64,000 nt of DNA, from positions 8,070,001 to 8,134,000 of the forward strand of contig OX365949.1 in NCBI GenBank assembly GCA_947247005.1. The letters are read 5' to 3'. The notes below the pieces were generated by a model. That model saw only the letters and a program-made list of their open reading frames with translations, did no database searches and had not been told where the DNA came from. The first letter of the stretch is position 1. The number at the start of each line of letters is the position of its first letter. Both the position numbers and the translations under genes were made by a program. This DNA comes from Spisula solida. Taxonomy: Eukaryota; Mollusca; Bivalvia; Venerida; Mactridae. Shown here one piece after another: positions 11,905 through 22,845 of the stretch.

Positions 11905-14325
11905 TATTCTAAAGTGAAATGTTTTACGATAGTTTGCTTATAATAAAAAATGTCGAAATAATCCCACCGGAGCTGTATTCAAACAATGGAGCGCCCCACC
12001 ACCTATTGAAACAGAGTTGTATTCCAAATATACGATATTTGTTTTTTGCAGCCTTTTGCAGCACTAAAAGACAGGTTTAAGCTCATAAGTTGGAGGTCGT
12101 AGTCGGAATATTATTGATTTCGAATGACATTTATTGTTTTAGAAGAGTTGTTTTTAAAATGACATATTGTTTTTTCGGATACAGCTCCCTATTTCAAGGA
12201 GCCATAATCGTACAAATACAGGAGAAGATGTGCGTGTGAAGTGCTGTCGCTGTAACCCATCTCAGTATAGGATAGTAAAGTCGCATCGATTGTCTTAAAA
12301 TAAAAAATAATTTGCTGATAACTAAGAGACGGAGTCATGAGCTCTTAGATAAACAAATCTTTATTCATATTGCGTGTTGCTGTCCACGGTAATCTGATGT
12401 TATTTGTGGAGGAGAGTTTACTGTGTGAAAGTATGACACACACGCAAGCTGTTCCATGTCCCGCATTTATAACACACTTTGCTTATGAAAGAAAATCAAT
12501 TACATTTCTCAGGAAATGTGGGAGAATACATGCGTGTATCAACTTAGTGCTCTTCCGGTATAATCATATATGATCATAAATGTAAATGTACTTAATATTA
12601 TACATGTACATAAGTGTACAGTACAATGTCACCACAACCAAATCTATAAATATAAAGCAACATATTGAAATACTCATATTTTGACCTTTATTTGAAGGTT
12701 GGCTATTGTTGACAGGTTAAACTAACTGGCTGAGCCTTTGAATTAGGGCGAGACTTTAAGTAAGGGTGTGAACATTTACTTGAAATGGTGCGAAAAGTGA
12801 GATGACCGAGAATTTCTTAGAAAAGATCTTCCTAAGTACTATGGACGCTGCGTACGAGTACTTACAAATGTCACACTATGGCTATTGTTGTTTTGAATTC
12901 GACACCAATAAACAACAACATTGTTATCTCCAACATGTAGCGAGTGATCGACGAACTCAACAATGTGGGGTATATTTAATCACTAGTTCACGTAAGACAA
13001 CAGTTAACGGTAGGCCATATGGTTGATGTTTTGTCAATTAACTCAGCAAGAATCGTGGTGGTGAACAATAACAGACCTAAGGTTTGGTAAACATATGCTA
13101 AAATAAATTCTAAAATCTAAAAGTAGATACCAACGTGGTAAGACTATAACAAAACTCGTCATATATAATCAGTTATGATCGGCGTATACCTTAGGTGCAA
13201 CATATTGTAATATTAATGTTCTTAAACCAATTCTAAATTTCAATATATTTTCACAGACGATAACAACATTTACAACAGCAAAATAAGCAATAGCGATAAC
13301 CACAACACTTCTGACTATAAACTGACTTGGTATCTGGCGAAATCTGTCATCAATAAAACACTGAACCAATTAGTAGTTACAGTGTACTAGATCTTAGAAA
13401 CTCTTGGTTTTTAAAATTTTAATACTATTCGGATGGTCATATCAAGTTCCAGGACTGCATTAATTATGTTGGCAATCAAATAGAACAATCAAGTAATACT
13501 ACATGTATCAATATAGTCTGTTTATACGTACCCGACGTTAATTAAAGGAGACAACTCACCAGTCTACTCTTTTTTCATGGATTTATTTCCCTTTGCACCC
13601 TCAAACAAAGATAACAAAGCCCAAAATAAATGAATTGAAATTTCTAAGTAATTTAGTACTGATTCTTCTGAATACATACGTACACATATGTATTTTTGTT
13701 ATAAATTTAGATCTTTTCGTATAATGACCAAATGTCGTTGTTTCTGTATTTGTCATTATATTGTTATAATTAAGTCTTTGATCACATAACCAATGGTATC
13801 AATATATAGCATTTAGATGCTGTATCATAGCAACTCTTCATGACAAAAATAAAAAGTATCATATATGTTTTCCATTACGTAGTTAGAAAGTAGATGGAAC
13901 GTACAAAGACGATACAGAGAAGGAATGCCAAGTCATGTTATAAAGACGGAACGTATATGATTACAGTATAGGTTTTGTTTTTGTAAAAGATACTGCATTT
14001 TGGAATTGATTGCAGAATTTCTTGCAGAGTTTTTACATGTTGATATTTGCATTTCAAACGACATTTACTGAAAATTAATGTTTGACATTTAAAATACAAT
14101 ACATTAGAAAAACAAGACGGAACACACTTTCAGGAACCATGCTATATATGCTTCTCAATGTATAATTTATAATCATACCCCAGTGTGATAAATAGTTCAG
14201 GGACAAATGCGCTGCATCTAACTGCTTTCATTTAAATTGGACACTAGCTAGATGAATATTTGAATTCAATTTACCTAATGACAGAGCTGAGATAATCACA
14301 CATTCTTGTTTGTCAATCTTAGATG

Positions 14326-14560
14326 TCGGACATTATTTGTCGAATGTTGCTTGTCGAACGTCAGTTGTCGAATGTTGCTGGTCAGACGTTGTTTGTTGGA
14401 CGCTGCTTGTCAGACGTTATTTGTCGGACATTTTTTGTCGAATGTTGCTTGTCGAACGTCATTTGTCGACGTTGCTGGTCAGACGTTGTTTGTTGGACGC
14501 TTTTTGTCGGACGTTATTTGTCGGACGTTATTTGTCGGATGTTGCTCGTTGGACGTTTAA
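14326..14560. repeat. 14-bp minisatellite, duplication copy 2
   Basis: About seventeen units such as GTCGGACATTATTT, GTCGAATGTTGCTT and GTCAGACGTTGTTT, one of them a base short. Three overlapping open frames here (starting near 14306, 14310 and 14323) are all products of the repeat. Confidence 0.9.
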
Positions 14561-15769
14561 AAGTGAACTCAATAGATTATGCAATCATGTGCAAAAAATC
14601 GCAACAAAAATTAGACCCTTTCATTGTTTAACCATCCGTCGTAAGTTTAAGTCATTGATCAATTAAAGAGTTCCTTGTTGTTTGTTAAATAGTGTAGGAT
14701 GATGATGTTAAGTCGACAGCCACTAGTGTACCATGACTTGATAACGGATACAAAAAAATGAAACGCTAAACCTCAAACAAGTCCATGGAGACGTTAAAGT
14801 CTGTAGACATAATGAAAAATATAACCATTTAAATGCAAAAAACACCATCATAAAATTACAATCGTTACTAACAGCTTGTAATAGAAAACTCCCAATGGTA
14901 TCATAGTCATCATTATTACTATTGTTATTTTCCCTATTTGTGTTAAATTTGTATTGGGTCTTTGATTGTTGTTGATTTAAGTCGCGTCTTACAGTGTACG
15001 ACTGCTGGATGCCACGTACTTGTGTCACGTCAGCGTAACTGTACAATCAGTAGTAATTGACGGGATGGCATCGACTCGAACACGAACATTAACTCGCGAC
15101 ATTATTTCAAAACATGTTTTTGCTCATGTTTTACCCTTGTGCTGTCCAGTTAAGGTAACTGTAGTCTACAGTGACGCAGTTTTCGAGTTCATAACTACCG
15201 ATTATATTTAGGCTTATCCATACATCAATACTCACACTGCTGAACTAAAATACTAAATTTGCTTTTCCTGCTCCGACAATTGTTGTAATATTTTGTGTAC
15301 GCATAAACTAAATTGTCACACTCACATTTTCCTAACTTCATTTTCTATGTTTACTTTAAGTACATTGCTGAAACTGACATACTGGCATGTTTGAACTTGA
15401 CATCAAAATACTACTAAATACAGAACAATATAATAAGGCATTCAAACAAACACTGTAAGCATATGCTAAATATAATACAAATTGTTTGTATAACTATTAA
15501 CGTATTATATTTAGGAATACACCTCTTCCACATAATATAACAAATGGTTTACTTTTCTCGTACATATGACGTCATTCACAACTCTAGATGGGTATAAATG
15601 TATACATAAAAGTGACGCAAAGCCTAATGGTGTATAAATACATACACAGTTTCAAACAAAATGAAATATAAAAGATACGGAAAATATCATTAATGTTATT
15701 CTTTACATTCTTAGGAATTCAGACAGCTATTTAATCTGGCTATTTCAGCCTTTACCGTTAAAACAAAGT

Positions 15770-15935
15770 CATTTAGCAATTGACAGCTGGTGCAGTTCCT
15801 TTTCCCGTTCAGTTATGTGTTGGGCATTGTATCGTGTAATTGTGGTATGTGATGTTCTGGATTTCTGTGCTCGGTTGAATGCTGAAAGTTAAATGCTGCC
15901 TTCTCTGTCCGATTGTCTATGTTTGTCTGTAACAT
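15770..15935 (-). repeat. Dispersed repeat family L, minus strand
   Basis: Read on the minus strand the blocks are TCGGACAGAGAAGGCAGCAT, a degenerate GAGCACAGAAATCC region, and a match to the ACAATGCCCAAC block, as in the plus-strand copies. It ends next to the TTAA-flanked element that starts at 15942. Confidence 0.65.
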
Positions 15936-15941
15936 TGTTAA

Positions 15942-16399
15942 GGTAACAAACCACCAAATAAATTTGTTCTTTAACTCAATGTAAAGTGACAAATTGCTGA
16001 CCCAAAAAATGTCAAACTTTTGTCCATGGGGACCACTTAAAATCTACCAATCAATAGAAATAACATATAGCCTCAAGAAAATGAAAAAAATCAGGGGGTT
16101 GCGTATCATATAAGAAAAATTTGGTTCGTCAAACGCGGTGAACATATTTCCTCACACGCGCGGACTGATTCGAAGTCCGTTAGCCACAACCCTACTTTCA
16201 CTTTCATATTTAAGCCAGAATATCAAACTTTTCTAAATAAAACAGTTTCACTAGATCACATACATGTGTACAAAGCATTTAAACCCAATAACATGATTAT
16301 AATGCTGATTTGTCAAGACACACCACCATTTTCAGCCAAATCAAATTTTTTACAGGACTACTGATTTTTGTCCGCGTAGGCATTTGGTGGTTTGTTACC
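15942..16399. mobile_element. TTAA-flanked MITE, family T2
   Basis: A 458-bp element with terminal inverted repeats beginning GGTAACAAACCACCAAAT at the left end, mirrored perfectly at the right end. It is bounded by TTAA on both sides (15938-15941 and 16400-16403). TTAA duplication is the hallmark of piggyBac-superfamily transposases. The element has no open frame of note, so it is non-autonomous. It lies about 370 bp upstream of the first recognised RGK exon. Confidence 0.85.
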
Positions 16400-16769
16400 T
16401 TAACGGTTATGTTTTACGACATATGGAGACATTGTCAGTTGTTGGCAGTAGAACAATTAATTAGTACTGATTGACAACTGATTCATGGAAAGCTTGGTCT
16501 GCTTATGTCTTTTTCCTATAAACGGCTACGCGTTTTGGTGCAACCGTCATATCCTGTGACCACGTGCTATGTTTCGATATTGTTTTTGTGACATGGAACG
16601 AGTTTATCTCACGTCTGCAAGTCAATAGTGATCAGGGGTCAGAAACAAGCACCATGTACATTTTAAGAAATCAAGAAAAGTACATTATCCTAAAGATATG
16701 CTGTAGCTAGATAGTATGAATAAGCAAATGTAATTTGTATTGACGTATGAATGTTGTGTATAGTTTCAG

Positions 16770-16846
16770 CCCTTGAATGCACAGTATCTGTGATGTTAGA
16801 TGACGAGGAATCATTGCTGGAATTCTGTAACTACCCGGATGAACAG
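16770..16846 (+). CDS. RGK-family small GTPase, internal exon (partial gene)
   Basis: A 77-bp exon, preceded by TATAGTTTCAG and followed by GTAAGA. The first two bases complete a codon and the remaining 25 codons read LECTVSVMLDDEESLLEFC followed by NYPDEQ; the exon ends in phase 0. TVSV-LD-EES-LEF is the strand leading to the altered G3 (switch II) region in Rad/Gem/Rem/Rem2 GTPases; the usual DxxG is absent, as is typical for this family. The next exon joins in frame and continues the G domain. Exons encoding the N-terminal extension, the P-loop (G1) and G2 should lie upstream; I searched by eye to about 9 kb and found none, so they are probably beyond the left edge or in very short exons. 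The paralogue (Rad, Gem, Rem or Rem2) cannot be assigned. Confidence 0.8.
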
Positions 16847-17442
16847 GTAAGAATCAATTCTTTCTTTGTTGATATACATACATGTACGTTGGTACATCCA
16901 AATGTAATCTTATATAGCCAACAAGGCTAGAGAAATTGAATAATAATGTTACTTCAACCCACTATTCCCCCTCTCCTTCCCCATTTGAATTGATATATGC
17001 TATAATGGGGACACCCGTGTCCCATGGACACATGTTCTAGGGTCCAATCACTCTTCTGTTGTCACAGAAACATCTTCAGGACCTGTGCCTGCGTCCTTCG
17101 TTTTGTCTGGCATTGAGCTAATGAACACCGCATTTTTCTGACATCCTGGATCTAACATTTCGAAATAATTCGATTGATACTTAAAACCTCGCTGCTATCC
17201 GACTTTTCCTAGATATCACAGAACCAATGGTCATGGCGATTGAAGGTTTCGACGATTTTTTGTGATTTTTAATACTTGGTGCCATTTCGCCTAAACAAGC
17301 GAATGAACGTATATCACCCTTCATATGACAAATATTACTGATTTGCTTCACTTTTTGATGCTTCTATAGGGGCAATTTTTTAAGGCGCCAACTTTCAGAG
17401 TCTTGTCTCCCATGGAAATTATCTCAAAGACACATGACATTA

Positions 17443-17492
17443 TTTGAGATTGATCTCAACTCACATTGAGATGCTTCGGGAGATCGGTGCCT
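17443..17492. mobile_element. Right-end fragment of the GGCCCCGATCTC foldback family
   Basis: The stretch contains TTGAGATTGATCTCAACTC and GAGATGCTTCGGGAGATCGG, matching the right arm of the element at 11168-11448. The left end was not found, so this is a truncated copy inside the RGK intron. Confidence 0.6.
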
Positions 17493-17859
17493 GATATCCA
17501 GAAAAAATGCATCACCTCAATACGCAATAAAGAACTTTCACAATGTCTGGAATCCACCAACTTATCACCACACCTATTTTACCCCAAATCCTAGACATTT
17601 CTCACCAACAAAACTAAATTATAGTACAATAGTTCTTGCCGCCAAGTGAGATCGATTGAATACCCATCCCCTTTCTGGCTACTCTGGTTCTGGTTTATAA
17701 TTAATGGAAGGAAAACGTGTTGGGTAACCTGACCTCGGTACTTGACTGAAACATTGTCTCGAGGACAGGAGCTACACACGATTCAATCACACTATCTTTT
17801 TAGCCAGAGTATCTCAAAGTAAAACATGTCTGTATCAAAGAAGATGCACTGTTATAGAT

Positions 17860-18010
17860 AAACGTTCAGGGAAGCACTCAACTTAATCAGCCGAGCACAG
17901 AAAAGATAAAATCATCACATACGACAATTGCACGACACAATGACGAACACACGAAAATGAACTTCACCACCGAAATCCCAAGCTGTCTAAATGATGAAAT
18001 ACATAGTTCA
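17860..18010 (+). repeat. Dispersed repeat family L
   Basis: It contains GGGAAGCACTCAACTTAATC, AGCCGAGCACAGAAAAGATA and, at the far end, AATCCCAAGCTGTC, in the family order. It is intronic in the RGK gene. Confidence 0.7.
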
Positions 18011-18146
18011 AGCTACAAAGCAATCTGAATGACCCAAGTTCCAGCTATAAAAAGCTTGGCCATGAAGAAGATTCGATAACACTTGACCAACTATACCTAG
18101 ATGGTATTGGCAATAATCGTTAACGTTCTAATATAAAACAAGTAAT

Positions 18147-18530
18147 TAGAATTGCAAGCCATACAGAAGTCCCCTACTGGTTTTAAGTCATTTTCAATGT
18201 TTCTGTTGCCATAGCAACCACAATTTTGGTCGGAATCAAAATATGTTTGCAAGTGCATTATCCCCTTATTGCCCCCTATCCACATACCAAGTTTGTTAAA
18301 CCTAGCTTGGTAACTGTTTGAGTTATGTCAGGATCCCGATTTTTTGACGGAATGACGGACGGACGTTCTAACAGAACGGTTTTTTGTGACTAAACGCTAC
18401 GGAATGAAGATAATTTTGGTATATAATTTTAGCCACATAAAGTGGATTTGTGAGGGCGGACTGACTGACTGACGGCCGGACGGAGGGCAAACCTATAGTC
18501 CCCTCCGGTCAAAAACCGGTAGGGGACTAA
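18147..18530 (-). mobile_element. Short interspersed element with CCGGTAGGGGACT hairpin end, family H
   Basis: One end is a near-perfect hairpin: TAGTCCCCTCCGGT, a CAAAA loop, then ACCGGTAGGGGACTA (18496-18529). The other end carries the same motif as CAGTAGGGGACTTCTG on the minus strand. Internal minus-strand landmarks include ATAACTCAAACAGTTACCAA, ACTTGGTATGTGGAT and AATTGTGGTTGCTATGGC. A second, plus-strand copy at 50572-50913 preserves all of these in order. A 62-residue open frame inside is not conserved between the two copies. Confidence 0.75.
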
Positions 18531-19233
18531 TGACAGATTGGAATATACCAATAGTGTTGCTGCTTAGAATTAAATTAAGGGTTTCTTAGGGCCACTTTCA
18601 TACAGAGCTGGCAATTTGTATACTATCCTTGTTGTACCTCTCGTGTTCTGCAGTTTCTGTTGAGTACTTCACTATTTGATTTGTTATATAATCTTTGTTT
18701 TAATAAATCCAACAGTATACAGTCGAATCAGTCTAAAGGAGCCTGGAAAATAGGATTGATTAAAGCAAGTGTATCTAGTATAAACATAACTGATATCATC
18801 ATATTATCTGTTCAAGCCAGGTGGTTGTTTAATTAAGGTAACCACTAACATAGGATTTCTTACAGTGGATTTCTCCTGTATAACCGGTATGTTATCGATA
18901 TGTTATACTTACGTAACATCCCATTGTCTGTGTATGACATATTATACTGAAGTTTGATGGAATATATACAATCCATTATTTCGTTTTTACATTTTCTGAT
19001 CGGGAACATCTGTTACGGTACAATGACGTCATGTCGATTAATTCCCTCTATCCCCGACCTTTAGCTTTCAAATATACAAGTTATCTTATTAAACCTTAAT
19101 TACTTCAAGAGTTAAAGCTTTTGTAAGCTTGGTGATTTCTTGATTAAAATTGTATAATTACGTACCGGTATATTGATTGTTGCTATACAGACCATTTATA
19201 CTCGTATATACATTCAATGGTAAAAGTATCGCA

Positions 19234-19374
19234 ACCATTCTATTTAGTCTGGTTCCCGTCCCCAAATCTTACATAACATTAGATTTGTGACGGAAACCAC
19301 ACAATTTAACCATTCTATTTAGTCCGGTTCCCGTCCCAAAATCTTACATAACATTAGATTTGTGACGGAAACCA
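19234..19374. repeat. Tandem pair of 75-bp hairpin units
   Basis: Two nearly identical units start at 19234 and 19309. Each contains GGTTCCCGTC, CCAAATCT, an 11-base spacer, AGATTTG and TGACGGAAACC, which folds into an imperfect hairpin. Confidence 0.85.
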
Positions 19375-19399
19375 GAAAAAGACTTACTTGACTTGAAAC

Positions 19400-19500
19400 T
19401 AATTCATTCAGCTTTTTGACAACTGGGACTTGGCCATTTCATTTTTTCGTTCGGTTATGCGTTGGGCATTGTGCCTTGTAATTGTGGTATGTGATCACAC
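19400..19500 (-). repeat. Dispersed repeat family L, partial minus-strand copy
   Basis: GTTGGGCATTGTGCCTTGTA is the complement of the TACAAGGCACAATGCCCAAC block of family L. The adjacent sequence matches 15780-15850. Confidence 0.6.
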
Positions 19501-20591
19501 TTTTTGGAAAGTAGGTGGGTAACAATTTATCATGTTCAAATACTGAATCTGTTCACAAGGCAGCCGAATTTGTAACTAATGTCAATAGGAATGACCATTG
19601 AACACATAAAATACCATGCATTGTTTAAATGTGGTTTAATATAATACAAATCTTAAAATGAACTTGGTGGTGTCATATATGCAAGAAATAGATAAAATGA
19701 ACACAATTCAATGGTAGGTCATTAGAAAGCCGTGTATCTCGAAAACGAGCCTGGTGACATATCATTTTTATGATTTCAATGTCGTTTTAGATGATTTTTC
19801 TGTCATTTTAATATATTTTGTAGAAAATTCGGTTGTTAGATAAAGGCGCGCGTACCACCTTAAAGCCGCGTTATATTCAGTGACCTGTACGGATACAATA
19901 TCTACGTTCTCTACATCCGTCATTTAACGTGACCAATATTGTACGGAACATTATACCATCTTTCATTATCTGCATCATTACTTCGTATAAACACAAGGAA
20001 ATCACCCAGTCTGTGGTTACATTCATTGAACATGGATATCAATCACTATGTCAGTATCGATCTCTTCTAAGGCCACAGTTAGTTTTTATTTTAGGCAGTT
20101 GACGGGATATCAAAAATAAAATAAAATCACCAAACACGATGTACATTTAATGTATAAACAATTATTCATTAATTTACAACGCTTCGTTTTTTGTAGACAG
20201 TTTACGGGAAATCTTTTAAATTTTTGCTGTCGAAAAAGGGAATTGGAAAATATTTATATTCAATTCAATTGGATTATATAACCACATTAGAACTTATCTA
20301 TTTCTGGTTACTTAAGACAAATTATACTGTAAACGCATATATCACATAACCAGCAGTCCAGCAATGCCGTAAAGCCGTGCCGTAAATATCGTTCGGCACT
20401 CCCAGAGTGTTCAATAAATATGCAAATTAGCCTGACGCAACGTAAGCCAATCCATGCATTGATTGACCCATGACGTCAGGATAATACAAACGTCGTCATG
20501 ACGCCGCGTTTGTTGTACCGCTAAATTTTGGCTGAAACCTATGCAGCGTACATCATCATTTTGAACGAATATGATCGTTCTCTAATGTTAT

Positions 20592-20763
20592 GTGATAAAT
20601 AGAATCTTACATTCGTGCTCATTACATACGAGTTTTATTAAACTCGTCGACAAAAACATTATGACACTCGGCAAAGCCTCGTGTCATATAATTTTGTCCA
20701 CTCGTTTAATAAAACTCGTATGTAATGAGCATTCATGCAAGATCCTCTATATTTACTATCACG
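20592..20763. mobile_element. Foldback element, 172 bp
   Basis: The whole stretch is one imperfect palindrome. GCTCATTACATACGAGTTTT at about 20618 is mirrored by AAAACTCGTATGTAATGAGC at about 20712. Inner arms around GACACTCGGCAAAGCCTCGTG form the tip and outer arms extend to GTGATA and TATCAC. No coding capacity. It lies about 270 bp upstream of the second RGK exon. Confidence 0.85.
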
Positions 20764-21030
20764 AGGGATGAGTTTTCGCGAAAATGACAATTTGGAGAAA
20801 TTAGCAGTAAAACACAGAAAGTTACTGTAGTTATTTCTGAATTGTAATCTTAATCTCGAACATTTAACATCGCCAACTAATGTTTTTAGATTTTACTTGA
20901 GACCATCAAATTCGCAAAATTTGGACAATGCGAAAATACATGATTTTACAGAACTGTATAAGAAAGCTTTATTACTCTATAAACGGTCCTAGTATTTATA
21001 TTTTATTATATGTGTGTCCGTATATTTCAG

Positions 21031-21214
21031 TACCCAGCAGAAGACATTAACGTTGATGCCTATGTTGTCGTGTTTTCCATCACTGACCAAGCCACCTACA
21101 TTTATGCCGCCCAGCTGTTAAAGTACCTACGTAATGATTTAGGAACAGACAGGAGTATATTTGTTGTAGCCAACAAGACCGATCTAGTCCGAAAGAGAAC
21201 CGTTGAACGAAATG
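21031..21214 (+). CDS. RGK-family small GTPase, internal exon (G4 motif)
   Basis: The exon follows TATATTTCAG and ends before GTGAGT, 184 bp, entering in phase 0 and leaving in phase 1. It encodes YPAEDINVDAYVVVFSITDQ, then a helix (ATYIYAAQLLKYLRNDLG) and FVVANKTDLVRKRTVERN. VVVFSITD is the central beta strand and NKTD is the G4 guanine-specificity motif (NKxD); LVR followed by a basic residue is typical of Rad/Gem/Rem. An ATG-like start upstream of the splice acceptor at 21010 is in intron sequence and is an artefact. The gene is separated from the previous exon by a 4.2-kb intron that carries several mobile-element fragments. Confidence 0.88.
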
Positions 21215-22845
21215 GTGAGTGTGACTAATCGAACATTATTAGAACATAGTTAGAGCATACTTAGAACCGTGACTATGTTTAGCTGATTCACCAGACGTCA
21301 ATTGCCATTCAAGAACTTAATGAATCTGACGCCAGTACAGAGGACGATCCGATCCGCCCATTTGTATGTCGACTGTTTTTATCCAATTAATTAATTTGAA
21401 AACCTTCGACCAATAAACGGACGAAGCTATTTCCTTATTGGCGATAGGTCATTGTCTCTTATTGAAAAACCATCCTAGTATAAGCACGTGACCCAGAACT
21501 CCTAATTAGGACATGTAGTGTACACAGGTGTGTTCCTTTGTAAGTAGGATGAGGATACAGTCACGTTCCGCTAATCAGCTAATCAGTAACAACACCACTC
21601 AAATTATTTTGAAATTATGCGAATATTTGCAATGTACGTGGGACTTTCAAAAATAAATAGGACTATTGTCACAAAACGTGCATGGTTAAACGAAATAAAT
21701 CAAATTATTTACCATCATAAATCGGAATCGTTTTTCTACATACTGTAAAAATATCAACTTAAACAAATACGGGGTCCGAGAGTTACATGTGACTAAACAA
21801 TGTCACTAATGCTGACCCGGCGCACAAAATGACGTCGCGCTATTTTACACGACGTTAGTGATTCGCATAGGGCTACGAAATACGACGTTTATAGTGATAT
21901 AGGGTGATGAATACATTTCAGAATTACAAAATGTCACACACGTAAAGCATTGGTGAGAATCGCATGTATTTTTCCGGATCTTACATCGAAAATCTGGGCA
22001 ATAATCCGTACCGTGACACGTTGGTATTTTGAAAATGTCTCGGTAACTGACGTATTCTATCAACGAAAGTCTTAAAATAACTATTTTAGAATGGTCTGCT
22101 ACTAAGACCAATTCGCTATCAATTTAAGTGTTTTTTCATCCTATTAGCGGAATGTTACTTCATTTCAATATTTACTGGTTACGTTTACTTTCAATTAACA
22201 AACATGTGTTAGAATATTGTATAATGATGCTTATATATGCCAATATCGTAGAATATATCGCGTTGTTTCAACACGTTTCAGTCAACCACTTGATTCTAAC
22301 CAGACTTTTTGTGATTATAACAAGTACTAAATTGATTTTCCGACATGTACCGACAAGTACCGACAACAGGTCGCAATCAATTAAATGGCATGTCTGATGG
22401 TCAGATTGATATTTCATATAAAACTAAGCATAATTGAGAAATTGAAAATTAATCATTGATCCAGTATATTTGTATTTAAGTATATTGTTATCATTACATT
22501 CATTTTAAAATATTGTGTGGGACGTCATGTGGACCAAAGTCTACATGATATGTCTTCAGGCAATAGTTTTTCTCGTTCTCTTGTTCAGTATGTCACGACT
22601 TGAACCCGTTTACTAATAGGTAAGCCACTTGTGTAGGAGCCCAGTCAGTAGAGCATTGCCATGTAAGCGAAGGGTTCCGGATTCGAGTCCTGGTCCGGCT
22701 GCACATCTCACCCTGTTACTTTGGCGTCAATATTGAGAACAGGTTCAGACTGTGACATGTAATTGTTTAGGATTTTGTTGAAGAGTGAACATTATCTAGA
22801 ATAAGTTACATCTTGAAATAGAATATTTTACTATTATCATTTCAG
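21215..22845 (+). other. RGK intron between G4 and G5 exons
   Basis: GTGAGT donor and TTATCATTTCAG acceptor. It contains one tRNA-derived SINE head at 22630-22705. The rest is AT-rich with no supported feature; the minus-strand open frame 21845-22111 has no recognisable domain. Confidence 0.75.
22630..22740 (+). repeat. tRNA-derived SINE, family S2
   Basis: An A-box-like region CCCAGTCAGTAGAGC is followed by a B-box-like GGATTCGAGTCC at tRNA spacing, then TGGTCCGGCTGCACATCT. The head resembles a tRNA but the acceptor ends do not pair cleanly. The 3' end of the body is not clear. Confidence 0.65.

Larger units (their letters stand above)
11905..16665 (+). repeat. Diverged segmental duplication, copy 2
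   Basis: Colinear with 985-5215 in the same orientation. Copy 2 has a single unit of the 59-bp repeat (about 12655-12716) and carries its own insertions, a family L repeat (15770-15935) and a TTAA-flanked element (15942-16399), at a place where copy 1 has different sequence. A short open frame at 12802-13026 matches part of one at 2130-2387, but the visible differences are mostly amino-acid changing, so it is not supported as a gene. Confidence 0.85.

Noticed and set aside
14306..14666. Cys-rich proteins over the 14-bp array (three overlapping frames)
   Set aside because: Three frames are open at once because the 14-bp unit cycles through frames; none has independent support.
21010..21030. 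ATG upstream of the second RGK exon as a start codon
   Set aside because: It lies in the polypyrimidine/acceptor region of the intron; the phase from the previous exon fits a splice at 21031.
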